Shown here piece after piece: positions 16,965 to 25,225 of a DNA stretch of 64,000 nucleotides (its first letter is position 1; every line of letters begins with the position of its first letter). The DNA comes from Streptacidiphilus jiangxiensis (GTDB taxonomy: Bacteria > Actinomycetota > Actinomycetes > Streptomycetales > Streptomycetaceae). The notes under the pieces were generated by a model that saw only the letters and a program-made list of their open reading frames with translations, had not been told where the DNA came from and made no database searches. The position numbers and the translations under genes were made by a program. The stretch lies in NCBI RefSeq assembly GCF_900109465.1, contig NZ_FOAZ01000012.1:186001-250000 (forward strand), given 5' to 3'.

Positions 16965-18584
16965 ATGACGTCTGTCGTCGAGGCCGTCGTCACACACCCG
17001 CCCGCCGAGCAGCCCGCCGCCGCACCGCCACGCGGGCGCCTGACGCGCTGGGCGGCGTCCCGGCCCGACCTGGTGGTCGCGCTGCCGATCCTGCTGGTGA
17101 TCGTCCTGGTCCAGGCCGTCAACATCGGCAACTTCCCGACCGTCAGCGACGACGAGGGCACCTACCTGGCCCAGGCGTGGGCGGTCCAGCACGAGGGGGC
17201 GCTGGCCCACTACAGCTACTGGTACGACCACCCGCCGCTGGGCTGGCTGCAGATCGCCGCGCTGTCGTGGATCCCCGCCCTGTTCGACCACGGCATGAAC
17301 GTGGTCATGCAGGCGCGCGTCATCATGGTGCCGGTCACCGCGGTCGCCGCGTCGCTGGTCTACGTGGTGGCGCGCCGGATCGACCTGCCCCGCTGGGCGG
17401 CGGCGCTGGCCATGGTGGTCTTCGGGCTCTCGCCGCTCTCGGTGACCATGCAGCGGGAGATCTACCTCGACAACTTCGCCGTGCCGTGGATGCTGGCCGC
17501 CTTCGCCTTCGCGCTGTCACGGCGCAGGCACCTGTGGCACCACATCGCCGCGGGCGTGTGCGCGGGCGTCTCGGTGCTCTCCAAGGAGACGATGATCATC
17601 ACGCTGCCGGCCCTGGCGCTGGCCCTGTGGCGCGGCTCCCACCGCTCGACGCGGATCTTCAGCCTGGTCGGCTTCGCCATGAGCTTCGTCCTGCTGAGCT
17701 TCCAGTACCTGCTCTACGCCACGCTCAAGGGCGAGCTCCTCCCCGGCCCGGACCACAACTCGCTGATCGGCGCGCTCCAGTTCCAGCTCGGCCGGGGCGG
17801 CAACTCGGGCTGGATCCTGCAGAGCGGCTCGGTCACCAACATGACGCTGCACTGGTGGGTGGTCCGCGACCCGGTGATCCTCGTCGTCGGCGTCGGCTGC
17901 ACCCTGCTGGCGCTGCTGGTGAAACGCCTGCGCGAGGTCGCGGTGGCCTCGCTGCTGCTGGTGATCGTGGCCTGCCGCCCCGGCGGCTACCTGCCCGCCA
18001 TGTACGTGCTCCAGGCGCTGCCGTTCTTCGCCCTGTGCACGGCCGGCGTCGCGGACGCGATCGCCCGTCAGTTCCTCACCGGGCGGGTCTCGGCGTGGCT
18101 TCCGCAGTCCCGCAACGTCCTGGCCTTCTGCGCGGTGATCGTGGCCGGACTGGTCGCCCCGCACTGGGAGACCGGCGACGAGACCGCCGACACCGCCTAC
18201 AGCAACACCGAGTACAGCCAGGCCTCCGCCTGGATCAAGGCCAACGTCGCCGACAAGCCGCACGTCCGCATCGTCTCCGACGACGCGATGTGGCCCGACC
18301 TGGTCGCCCAGGGCTTCCGACCGGGGCTCGGCGCGATCTGGTTCTACAAGGTCGACCTCGACCCCGCCGTCACCCGAACCCTCCCGCACGGCTGGAAGGA
18401 CATCGACTACGTCGTCTCCTCCTCCATCATCCGTGAGGACCCCAACGGCCTGCCGACCGTCCGCGCCGCGATGGAGCACTCCGTGGTCGTGGCCAGGTTC
18501 GGCACCGGAACCCAGGAGATCGACATCCTTCGCGTGGACAAGACCGGCCGGACGGACAACCCGCAGGCAGGAGGCGGGCAGTGA
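16965..18584 (+). CDS. GT-C membrane glycosyltransferase (PMT/ArnT-like, GT39 family)
   Basis: A 539-residue polytopic protein with about ten hydrophobic helices after a 38-residue cytoplasmic start. The first extracytoplasmic loop holds the acidic GT-C signature SDDEGTYLAQAW (about 61-72) and the YWYDHPPLGWLQ motif seen in dolichyl-phosphate-mannose-type transferases. These enzymes use a polyprenyl-phosphate sugar and glycosylate proteins, lipids or polymers outside the membrane. A soluble C-terminal domain (about 410-539) follows. ATG 16965 has GAGGGGGG nearby. It overlaps the next GT-C gene by GTGA (18581-18584), so the two are coupled and may form a pair. Confidence 0.85.
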   Translation: MTSVVEAVVTHPPAEQPAAAPPRGRLTRWAASRPDLVVALPILLVIVLVQAVNIGNFPTVSDDEGTYLAQAWAVQHEGALAHYSYWYDHPPLGWLQIAALSWIPALFDHGMNVVMQARVIMVPVTAVAASLVYVVARRIDLPRWAAALAMVVFGLSPLSVTMQREIYLDNFAVPWMLAAFAFALSRRRHLWHHIAAGVCAGVSVLSKETMIITLPALALALWRGSHRSTRIFSLVGFAMSFVLLSFQYLLYATLKGELLPGPDHNSLIGALQFQLGRGGNSGWILQSGSVTNMTLHWWVVRDPVILVVGVGCTLLALLVKRLREVAVASLLLVIVACRPGGYLPAMYVLQALPFFALCTAGVADAIARQFLTGRVSAWLPQSRNVLAFCAVIVAGLVAPHWETGDETADTAYSNTEYSQASAWIKANVADKPHVRIVSDDAMWPDLVAQGFRPGLGAIWFYKVDLDPAVTRTLPHGWKDIDYVVSSSIIREDPNGLPTVRAAMEHSVVVARFGTGTQEIDILRVDKTGRTDNPQAGGGQ

Positions 18585-20056
18585 ACCCCACCGCCGTGCG
18601 CGCCGCGCTCCGCGACCGCGCGCCCCTGCTCGCCGTCCTGGCCCTGCAGATCGCCCTCGCCTACCTGCTCACCAACACCGCGTTCGAGGACGAGGCGCTC
18701 TACCTGTACGCGGGCCACCGCGAGCTGGACTTCCTGCTCCACCACACCCCGACCTACGACACCTACTCCTCCTACTTCTCCGGCGCGCCCTTCCTCTACC
18801 CCGTGCTGGCCGCGCTGGTCGACAGCGCGCTGGGCCTGGAGGGCGCACGGGCGCTCAGCCTGCTGTTCATGGTCGGCGCCACGGCGCTGGTGTGGATGAC
18901 GGCCCGTCGGCTGTACGGCCGCCGTTCGGCCGCCGTCGCCGCGGCGCTGTTCGGCGTCTCCGCGCCGACGCTGTTCATGAGCCGCCTCGCCACGTACGAC
19001 GCGATGTGCGTCTTCCTGCTGGCCGCGGCGCTGTGGCTGGTCGTGCGGACGGCGCGGGCCAACCCGGCGTGGGCGCTGATGGCCGCCCCGGTGCTGGTGC
19101 TGGCCGCCGCGACGAAGTACGCCTCCGCGCTCTACCTGCCGACCGTCGTGGCCGTGGCCCTCCTCGTCGTCCCCGCGGCGGGCGGCACCTGGCGGCGTGC
19201 CTGCGTGCGGGGCGTACTGCTGGCCGCGGCAACGGCGGCGCTCGCCTGGGTCGCGCTGGTGGCCTGGCCCTCGCTGCGGCAGGGCCTGGAGCAGACCACC
19301 GTCAACCGCGCGGCCGGCGCCGAACCGCTCTCCAACATCCTGCGGCTGTCCGCGGTCTGGGGCGGCTGGATCGCGGTCCTCGCCGTCGTCGGCGTCGGCT
19401 TCGCCGCGAGGACGCAGTCGCGCAGGGTACCGGCCACCCTGCTCGCGGGCGCGCTGACCGTGACTGCGGCCTTCGCCACGCTCTACCAGGCGCACCTGGG
19501 CACGTCCGTCTCGCTCCACAAGCACATCGGCTTCGGGCTCCTCTTCGCCGCCCCTGTGGCCGGCCTGGGCCTCGCCTCGGCCGCGCGGCTGGGTGCCTCC
19601 CGCGCTCGCGCGCTGCCGGGCTTCGCGCTGGGCGTCTGCGTCCTGCTGGCGTTCTACGCGAACCACGCCGTCGCCCCCATGTACGGCGGCTGGCCGGACT
19701 CCTCCGGCGAGGTGGCCGCGCTGCGGCCCCTGGTCGGGCTGGGAACGGACCAGCGCTACCTGGTGGAGGAGAACGAGATCCCCCGCTACTACCTAGCCGC
19801 CCGGACCGAGCCCTTCCAGTGGCTGACGACGTACTACTTCCAGTACAAGTCCCTGACGGGCCTGCCGGCCTACCAGGCGGCGATCCGCGACGGGTACTTC
19901 AACCTGGTCGTCCTGGACTACGGCCCGACGGCCGCGCTGGACCGCCAGTTGAAGGCGGCGCTGAAGGCCGACCCGGCGGGGTACCGGCTGCTCGCGAGCG
20001 TGCCGGGGAAGACCTCCCATGGAACGCAGACGTACGACATTTGGCAGAGGGTGTAA
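18581..20056 (+). CDS. GT-C membrane glycosyltransferase (PMT-like), second paralogue
   Basis: A 491-residue polytopic membrane protein, starting at a GTG that overlaps the preceding stop. It has about ten helices and the GT-C acidic motif FEDEALYLYAGHRELDF near residues 35-51. The HHTPTYDTYSS segment parallels the YDHPP loop of the preceding gene, but the sequences are otherwise divergent, so this is an old duplication or a hetero-pair. The C-terminal soluble part (about 385-491) is shorter. It should move a sugar from a polyprenyl carrier to an outside acceptor. The TAA stop lies four bases before repeat B. Confidence 0.83.
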   Translation: MNPTAVRAALRDRAPLLAVLALQIALAYLLTNTAFEDEALYLYAGHRELDFLLHHTPTYDTYSSYFSGAPFLYPVLAALVDSALGLEGARALSLLFMVGATALVWMTARRLYGRRSAAVAAALFGVSAPTLFMSRLATYDAMCVFLLAAALWLVVRTARANPAWALMAAPVLVLAAATKYASALYLPTVVAVALLVVPAAGGTWRRACVRGVLLAAATAALAWVALVAWPSLRQGLEQTTVNRAAGAEPLSNILRLSAVWGGWIAVLAVVGVGFAARTQSRRVPATLLAGALTVTAAFATLYQAHLGTSVSLHKHIGFGLLFAAPVAGLGLASAARLGASRARALPGFALGVCVLLAFYANHAVAPMYGGWPDSSGEVAALRPLVGLGTDQRYLVEENEIPRYYLAARTEPFQWLTTYYFQYKSLTGLPAYQAAIRDGYFNLVVLDYGPTAALDRQLKAALKADPAGYRLLASVPGKTSHGTQTYDIWQRV

Positions 20057-20060
20057 CCAG

Positions 20061-20163
20061 CAGGGGCGCGAGGAACTGCGCGACAAGCCACCGACGAGCA
20101 GATGGTCCCCCAGCAACAGGGCCATCCGCTGGGTGGTGACTCGCGCAGTTCCTCGCGCCCCTG
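20061..20163. repeat. Palindromic intergenic repeat, copy B
   Basis: The two 23-base arms, 20061-20083 and 20141-20163, are perfectly complementary and start with the same CAGGGGCGCGAGGAACTGCG as copy A. The first 33 bases equal copy A, and the core GATGGTCCCC...CAGGGCCATCCG is also shared. The element starts four bases after the stop of the rightward GT-C gene and ends ten bases before the stop of the leftward pimB gene, so it is well placed as a two-way terminator. Confidence 0.92.
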
Positions 20164-20173
20164 GTTGGTGCAA

Positions 20174-21304
20174 CTACAGGAGTCCCTCGAGGCGCTCCGC
20201 CAGGAGGTCCCAGCGCCAGGCCTCCTCCACCCACCTGCGGCCCGCCGCGCCCATCCGCGCGCGCAGCGACTCGTCCCCCAGCAGTTCGACCAGCCGCTCC
20301 GCGAGCTCGCCGCGGTCCCGGCCCGGGACGACGTAGCCCGTCTCGCCCTCGCGGACCGCGTCCGGCGCGCCGCCGGAGTCGCCGGCGACGACCGGGAGGC
20401 CCGTCGCGGAGGCCTCCAGGTAGACGATGCCGAGGCCCTCGACGTCCAGCCCGCCGCGGCGGGTCCTGCACGGCATCGCGTAGACGTCGCCCGCGCCGTA
20501 GTGCGCCGCCAACTCCTCCCACGGCACGGGGCCGGTGAAGACGACGGAGGAGGCCACGCCCGTCTCGGCGGCCAGCTTCTCCAGGTCGGCACGGTAGGGG
20601 CCGCCGCCGACGATCAGCAGGACCGCGTCGGGGAACCGGCGCAGCACGCTCGGCCAGGAGCGGATCAGGGTGTCCTGGCCCTTGCGCCGCACCAGGCGGG
20701 AGACGCAGACGACGACGGGCCGGTCGGTCAGGCCCAGTCGGGCGCGGACGGCGTCACCGCCCGACGCGGGGTGGAAGGTCCGCTCGTCGACGCCCGGCGG
20801 TACCTGCACCATCCGGGCCGCCGCCTGCGGGCCCACCGCGGCGGCGATCCGGGAGCGGGTGTACTCGCCGAGGTAGGTCAGCGTGTCCGTGCCGGCGCCG
20901 ATCCGGCGCAGCAGCTGCCGCGAGCCCGGCAGCTGCGCCCAGGCGGCCTCGTGGCCGTGCGTCATGCCGACGATCCGCTCCGCGCCCGCGCGGCGGAGCG
21001 TCGGCGCCATCAGTCCCAGCGGCGCGGCCGCGCCGAACCAGACCGAGGAGCAGCCGTGTGCGCGCAGCAGCTCCGCCGCCCGGCGGGTCACTCTCGGAGT
21101 CGGCAGCAGCATCGTGGTGCGGTCGCGGACGACCTCGAAGGGCTGCTCGGCGTCGAACTTCCGCACCTCGCTGCCGTCACGCCAGGTGGAGGCGTAGACG
21201 ACGAGCCGGTCGGCGGGCAGACGCAGCGCCATGTTGTGCACGAAGGTCTGGATCCCGCCCTGGCGCGGCGGGAAGTCGTTGGTGACGATCAGGGTCTTGT
21301 TCAC
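20174..21304 (-). CDS. pimB: GDP-mannose-dependent alpha-mannosyltransferase, PimB-like (GT4)
   Basis: A 376-residue GT-B fold enzyme predicted to add a mannose to phosphatidylinositol monomannoside. With the GTG start at 21304 (GAGG seven bases upstream) the protein begins VNKTLIVTNDFPPRQGGIQT, nearly the same opening as mycobacterial PimB' (Rv2188c). The donor-site motifs GVDERTFHP, CVSRLVRRKGQDTLI and EGLGIVYLEASATGLPVV (E-x7-E type) are present. It has no membrane helix and should work at the inner membrane face. Thirty-eight bases separate it from the divergent GT87 mannosyltransferase, and both probably serve mannolipid synthesis. Substrate is inferred by family and gene order only. Confidence 0.88.
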   Translation of the reverse strand: MNKTLIVTNDFPPRQGGIQTFVHNMALRLPADRLVVYASTWRDGSEVRKFDAEQPFEVVRDRTTMLLPTPRVTRRAAELLRAHGCSSVWFGAAAPLGLMAPTLRRAGAERIVGMTHGHEAAWAQLPGSRQLLRRIGAGTDTLTYLGEYTRSRIAAAVGPQAAARMVQVPPGVDERTFHPASGGDAVRARLGLTDRPVVVCVSRLVRRKGQDTLIRSWPSVLRRFPDAVLLIVGGGPYRADLEKLAAETGVASSVVFTGPVPWEELAAHYGAGDVYAMPCRTRRGGLDVEGLGIVYLEASATGLPVVAGDSGGAPDAVREGETGYVVPGRDRGELAERLVELLGDESLRARMGAAGRRWVEEAWRWDLLAERLEGLL

Positions 21305-21336
21305 TGGCCTACCTCGGTACGGCACTGTCCGATCCG

Positions 21337-21349
21337 TACGATATGGCAA
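21337..21349 (+). promoter_or_regulatory. Candidate leaderless promoter for the GT87 gene
   Basis: TACGAT at 21337-21342 is a good actinomycete -10 element and predicts transcription starting at or near 21349, the second in-frame ATG. The -35 region (TCGGTA, 21314-21319) is weak. No ribosome site precedes either ATG, in keeping with a leaderless start. Inference from sequence only. Confidence 0.35.
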
Positions 21350-22620
21350 TGCGCCTCGAGACCAGCGGCATTGTGCGTGTGTGGGCGGGCTGGACCGTCG
21401 GCCGGGCCGTGCTGCTCATACTGGTGCTCGGCGCGCTGAAAGTGCCCCACGTGGATGTCACCAGCGACGTGAAGGTGATCTACCAGGGCTGGGCCGAGGT
21501 GCTGCGCACCGGAACCTACCCGATGGACGACGTCACCTGGCAGTACCCGCCGTTGGCGGGGCTGGTGATGCTGCTGCCGCTGTGGCTGCCCGGCTCCTAC
21601 TTCACCGCCTTTCTCACGCTGCTGGTGCTGTGCGACGCGGCGGCGCTGCACCTGCTGGTCCGGGCCGAGCGGCGGCACCGGCCCGGAGGGCGGCCGACCG
21701 CGGCCTGGCTGTGGGTGGTGGCGGTCCCGCTCGTCGGGCCGACCGTCTACTGCCGGTTCGACCTGGTGGTCACCGCGGTCGCGATCGCGGCGACCCTCGC
21801 GCTGGTCGCCCGGCCGCGCCTGGCGGGGGTGCTGGCAGGGCTCGGCGCGATACTGAAGGTCTGGCCGGTGCTGGTGCTCATCGGCGCCGCCCCGCGTGAC
21901 CGGGCGGCCCGGCGGTCGTGGCTCGCCTGTGCGGCGACCTGCGCGGCGGTCTGCTTCGCCGTGGCGGTGACCACCCATGGCGCCTTCTCGTTCCTGGGCT
22001 TCCAGGGCTCGCGCGGCGTGGAGATCGAGTCGCTGGGCGCGCTGCCGTTCTACTTCGCCTCACTGGCCGGCCTCCACTGGGGCCGCGCGCAGATGCACTA
22101 CGGCTCACTGGAGTTCCTGGGCCGCGACGTGCGCGTCATCGGCTACGCCATGATCGGGCTGACCGTGCTGGCCTTCGGGTTCCTGCTGCTGTGGCGGCTG
22201 CGCCACCGGGTGTGGACCGCCGCCACGACGGCGGACGCGGCGCTGACGGCGGTGCTGCTGTTCACCGTCACCAGCCGGGTGATCAGCCCGCAGTACCTGA
22301 TCTGGCTGCTCGGCGCGGCGGCGGTCGCGCTGACCGTGCCGGACACCCGGATAAGGCCGGTGGCCTGGATGCTGGCCGTGGCCGCGCCGCTGACCTTCCT
22401 GGAGTTCCCGCTCTGGTTCGGCGAGCTGGTGAAGCGCTCGGTGCTGGGCACCTCGCTGATCTCGGCGCGCGACCTGCTGCTGGTCGCGGCCGCGCTGGTG
22501 GCCTGCGTCCGGTTGTGGCGGGCCGGGCCCGAGGACGCGGCCGTCGTCGCCACCGCGCGGACGGCTACCGCGCAGCAGCCCCCAGTGCCGACAGCACGTC
22601 CGACCGCCACTGTGCGGTGA
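21343..22620 (+). CDS. Polyprenol-phosphate-mannose-dependent mannosyltransferase (GT87, DUF2029)
   Basis: A 425-residue polytopic GT-C protein with about ten helices. The N-terminal loop has the acidic motif DVTSDVKVIYQGW and the segment MDDVTWQYPPLAGLV, typical of GT87 alpha-mannosyltransferases such as mycobacterial Rv2181 and PimE. It should use polyprenyl-phosphate mannose to extend phosphatidylinositol mannosides or lipomannan outside the membrane. Two ATGs (21343, 21349) lie directly after TACGAT (21337-21342), which would place the transcription start at the second ATG, giving a leaderless mRNA. The 3' end overlaps the convergent metallopeptidase gene by 56 bases. Confidence 0.86.
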   Translation: MAMRLETSGIVRVWAGWTVGRAVLLILVLGALKVPHVDVTSDVKVIYQGWAEVLRTGTYPMDDVTWQYPPLAGLVMLLPLWLPGSYFTAFLTLLVLCDAAALHLLVRAERRHRPGGRPTAAWLWVVAVPLVGPTVYCRFDLVVTAVAIAATLALVARPRLAGVLAGLGAILKVWPVLVLIGAAPRDRAARRSWLACAATCAAVCFAVAVTTHGAFSFLGFQGSRGVEIESLGALPFYFASLAGLHWGRAQMHYGSLEFLGRDVRVIGYAMIGLTVLAFGFLLLWRLRHRVWTAATTADAALTAVLLFTVTSRVISPQYLIWLLGAAAVALTVPDTRIRPVAWMLAVAAPLTFLEFPLWFGELVKRSVLGTSLISARDLLLVAAALVACVRLWRAGPEDAAVVATARTATAQQPPVPTARPTATVR

Positions 22621-23926
22621 AGGTGTCGGTGCCGACGCCGAGGGTGCGGCGAAGGGCCCGGTCCACGACGGCGTCCTGGCCGAGCTTCCCGGCGGCGCCC
22701 TCGGCCGCCACCGCGGCGTAGAGGGCGACGAGCTTCGCCTGCCCGTACCGGTCGACGACCGTACGGCAGGCGAACCAGGCCTTCTGATAGGCCTGCTGCA
22801 GGGCCGTGCCGGGCGCGCCGCCGTCGAAGGCGGAGTCGCGCGGCAGGGACGCGAGCAGGCGGGCCGCCCCGGGCCCGGCGGCGGTCAGGGCAGCGGCGAG
22901 CTCAGGGGTGGTCTGCGCCGGGGTCCGGCCGGTACCGAGGTAGCCGGTCCAGTCGGCGACGCCCTCGGAGAGCCAGCGGGGCGTCCACGACTCGGTCAGG
23001 GTGCGGGTGGCGACGTGGGTGGTCTCGTGGGTGATCACGACGCGGCGGCCGAGCGCGCTGAGGCCGTCCCATGCGTCGGGGTTGACGGTGATCCGGTCCG
23101 TGCGGCGCCCGTCGGCCGCGCCGAGTTCGCCGGTGCAGACGGCGGCGATACCCGCGAAGGCGGAGGGGTCGGCGCCGAGCAGGGTGCCGAACTGGTCGGC
23201 CGTCTGCGGCGCGAGCAGCACCGTCCGCTGCCCCCAGCCGCCGCCCCAGACGCCGCTGACGGCCGGCACGGCCTGGTCCGCCTCCGCGCCCAGCGCGGCC
23301 AGGCTGGCCTGGTCGCGCAGCCCGAGCACCAGGCTGTAGCGGCCGCGCACCACGCGCACCGGTCCGAGGTCCCACAGCAGCACGTCGCCGCCGTCGTGGT
23401 CCCGGTCGGCGGCGAGCCGCCAGGTGCCGTCGCCGCCGCGCTCGAAGGTGAGGTACTGGGTGGCCGTCATCGCCTGCTCGTCGAAGCCGGCGAGGCGGTA
23501 GTCGAGCTCCGCGGCGACCGCAGCGCGCTCCCCCGCTCCCCCGCCCGCCTCCAGTGCCGGAGGCAGGGGGTAGGCGTCGAGCGAGAGGACGCGGTAACTC
23601 CACTGCGCCAGCGGCACCTGGGCGAGGTTGGCGAGCAGCTCGTGCTGGCGCCGCACCAGGTCGGCCGGGGCGCTCGGGGCGAGCGTCGCGGCCAGGGCGC
23701 GGGCGTCCCGGGCGCGGATCGCGACCGTCCGGGCGTCGAGGGCCGCCTGCACGCCCGCGGCCCGGGCCCGGCGGTCCTCGCGCTCGTCGTCGACCGCGTC
23801 GGCCCAGGCCTGCCACGCGGTCGTGCCGCCGATCCCGGCGACCGCGACCCCGGCCCCGTAGAGCAGGACCCGTCTGCGGCTGAGGCCCGCGCCCGCGCCG
23901 CTCCGGTCTATGGATCCGCGCGCCAT
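22565..23926 (-). CDS. Tat-exported HExxH metallopeptidase-like protein
   Basis: A 453-residue protein. The N-terminus MARGSIDRSGAGAGLSRRRVLL with a hydrophobic stretch to about residue 42 looks like a Tat signal or anchor. The zinc motif H300-E-T-T-H304 (VVITHETTHVAT) is followed about 20 residues later by WLSEGVADWTGY, giving the third ligand Glu of a gluzincin peptidase. Residues 45-240 form an unassigned N-terminal domain. The start shares a base with the upstream NlpC/P60 stop (TGATG at 23924-23928), so the two exported proteins are made together, probably for cell-wall or surface-protein processing. The 3' end overlaps the GT87 gene on the other strand. Confidence 0.82.
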   Translation of the reverse strand: MARGSIDRSGAGAGLSRRRVLLYGAGVAVAGIGGTTAWQAWADAVDDEREDRRARAAGVQAALDARTVAIRARDARALAATLAPSAPADLVRRQHELLANLAQVPLAQWSYRVLSLDAYPLPPALEAGGGAGERAAVAAELDYRLAGFDEQAMTATQYLTFERGGDGTWRLAADRDHDGGDVLLWDLGPVRVVRGRYSLVLGLRDQASLAALGAEADQAVPAVSGVWGGGWGQRTVLLAPQTADQFGTLLGADPSAFAGIAAVCTGELGAADGRRTDRITVNPDAWDGLSALGRRVVITHETTHVATRTLTESWTPRWLSEGVADWTGYLGTGRTPAQTTPELAAALTAAGPGAARLLASLPRDSAFDGGAPGTALQQAYQKAWFACRTVVDRYGQAKLVALYAAVAAEGAAGKLGQDAVVDRALRRTLGVGTDTFTAQWRSDVLSALGAAAR

Positions 23927-24993
23927 CAGGGGCGGACCACCGCGACGACCGGCATGTCGTTGACACTCTCGTAGCGGACCCGGGCACCCGGGTAGGGAGC
24001 GTGGATGATCATGCCGTTCCCGGCGTACATGCCGACATGGTGCATGTCTCGGTAATACACCACGATGTCCCCCGGACGGGCCTCGGAGAGCGGGACGCGC
24101 CGCCCAGCGAAGGCCTGCTCCTGGGAGGTCCGCGGCAGCGACACCCCGCCGTGCCGCCAGGCCCAGTACATCAGACCCGAACAGTCGAAGGAGCCCGGAC
24201 CCGTCGCCCCGTACACGTACGGCTGGCCCAGGGCGGCGCGGGCCGCCGCCAGCGCGGCGGCCGCGCGGGCGCTCGTGGGCCCGTCGTCGGCGGGCAGCGG
24301 CTGGTCCGCGACCGCGGCGGCGGCCTGCGCGGCGTCGTCCTCCTGCTGCTGCAGGAAGGCCCGCTGGTTGGCCGTCAGGCTGCCCAGCAGCGCCTGCGCG
24401 CGGCCCAGGCGCCGCTGCACGTCGGCCTTGTCGGTGGTGATCGAGTGGCGCAGCCGCTCCAGCCCGTCCAGCTGCTCGGTGACGGCGGTGCTGTCGCGCT
24501 GCACCCGTCGCTCGTCGTAGCGCAGCTCCGCGAGGTGGGCGGCGACGTCGGAGTCGACCTGCCCGAGCCCGGCGGCGCGGTCGAGGTAGTCCGCCGGATG
24601 GGCGCTGAGCAGCAGCTGCACGACCGGGTCGATGGTGCCGCCCTGCTCGTACTCGGACCGCGCGAGCGCGCCGAGCTGCGCCGCGACGTCGTTGGCCTGC
24701 TGCTGCTCCTCGGCGAGCCGCTGCTCCAGCAGCGCGGCCCGGCGCTGCAGCGCGGCCTGCTGCTCCTGGGCGCCGGCGGCGCGCTGACCGGCCGTCTCCG
24801 CCTGGGCGTAGAGCGCGTCGACCTGCCGACGCACCTCGTCCGGGCTGCTGCTGCCGGCGCCGCCGGCCGGCCCCGGCTGCGCCTCGGCGCCGCTCTGCGC
24901 GGTCAGCACCGCGGCGGTCGCGGCGGCCACGGTGACGGCGGCCCGGGAGAGCACGGAGGGGCCGAGGCGTCTGCCTCGTCGATGGGAAGCCAC
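23926..24993 (-). CDS. NlpC/P60 peptidoglycan endopeptidase (paralogue 1)
   Basis: A 355-residue secreted wall hydrolase. GTG 24993 was chosen because it gives VASHRRGRRL, the start shared with two paralogues downstream on the map; a signal peptide follows to about residue 38. A coiled-coil region (about 50-220) carries the linker, and the C-terminal NlpC/P60 domain (about 245-355) has catalytic Cys in SFDCSGLMYW, His in HHVGMYAGNG and the third polar residue in IIHAPYP. It is expected to cleave D-Glu/meso-DAP-type stem peptide bonds. No good ribosome site precedes the GTG. It is coupled to the metallopeptidase gene. Mycobacterial Rv2190c is the syntenic relative. Confidence 0.9.
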   Translation of the reverse strand: MASHRRGRRLGPSVLSRAAVTVAAATAAVLTAQSGAEAQPGPAGGAGSSSPDEVRRQVDALYAQAETAGQRAAGAQEQQAALQRRAALLEQRLAEEQQQANDVAAQLGALARSEYEQGGTIDPVVQLLLSAHPADYLDRAAGLGQVDSDVAAHLAELRYDERRVQRDSTAVTEQLDGLERLRHSITTDKADVQRRLGRAQALLGSLTANQRAFLQQQEDDAAQAAAAVADQPLPADDGPTSARAAAALAAARAALGQPYVYGATGPGSFDCSGLMYWAWRHGGVSLPRTSQEQAFAGRRVPLSEARPGDIVVYYRDMHHVGMYAGNGMIIHAPYPGARVRYESVNDMPVVAVVRP

Positions 24994-25169
24994 GAGCGGA
25001 GACGCTAGCGAGTGGGACAGAAGCAGTCCAAGCTCCCAGGAGCTGAAAAATCCCCACGAAAACCGCGCATCTGAACCAATCCGCAGGTCGTCACCGAGAC
25101 GGACGGCGTGCGAAGCCCTCGACACGCCCCCGTGGGCGACGCGGGATTGCACCCGACGGAGTGAACGCG

Positions 25170-25202
25170 CGAGCCCGCCGTCGGTGTTCGACGGCGGGCT
25201 CG
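25170..25202 (-). terminator. Terminator hairpin after NlpC/P60 paralogue 2
   Basis: A perfect 14-bp stem (CGAGCCCGCCGTCG with its complement) and 5-base loop, 23 bases past the paralogue 2 stop. It separates paralogue 2 from paralogue 1 and implies that paralogue 1 has its own promoter in the 170 bases before its start. Confidence 0.82.
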
Positions 25203-25225
25203 GGGACCTCGGAGGATCGCGGCGA

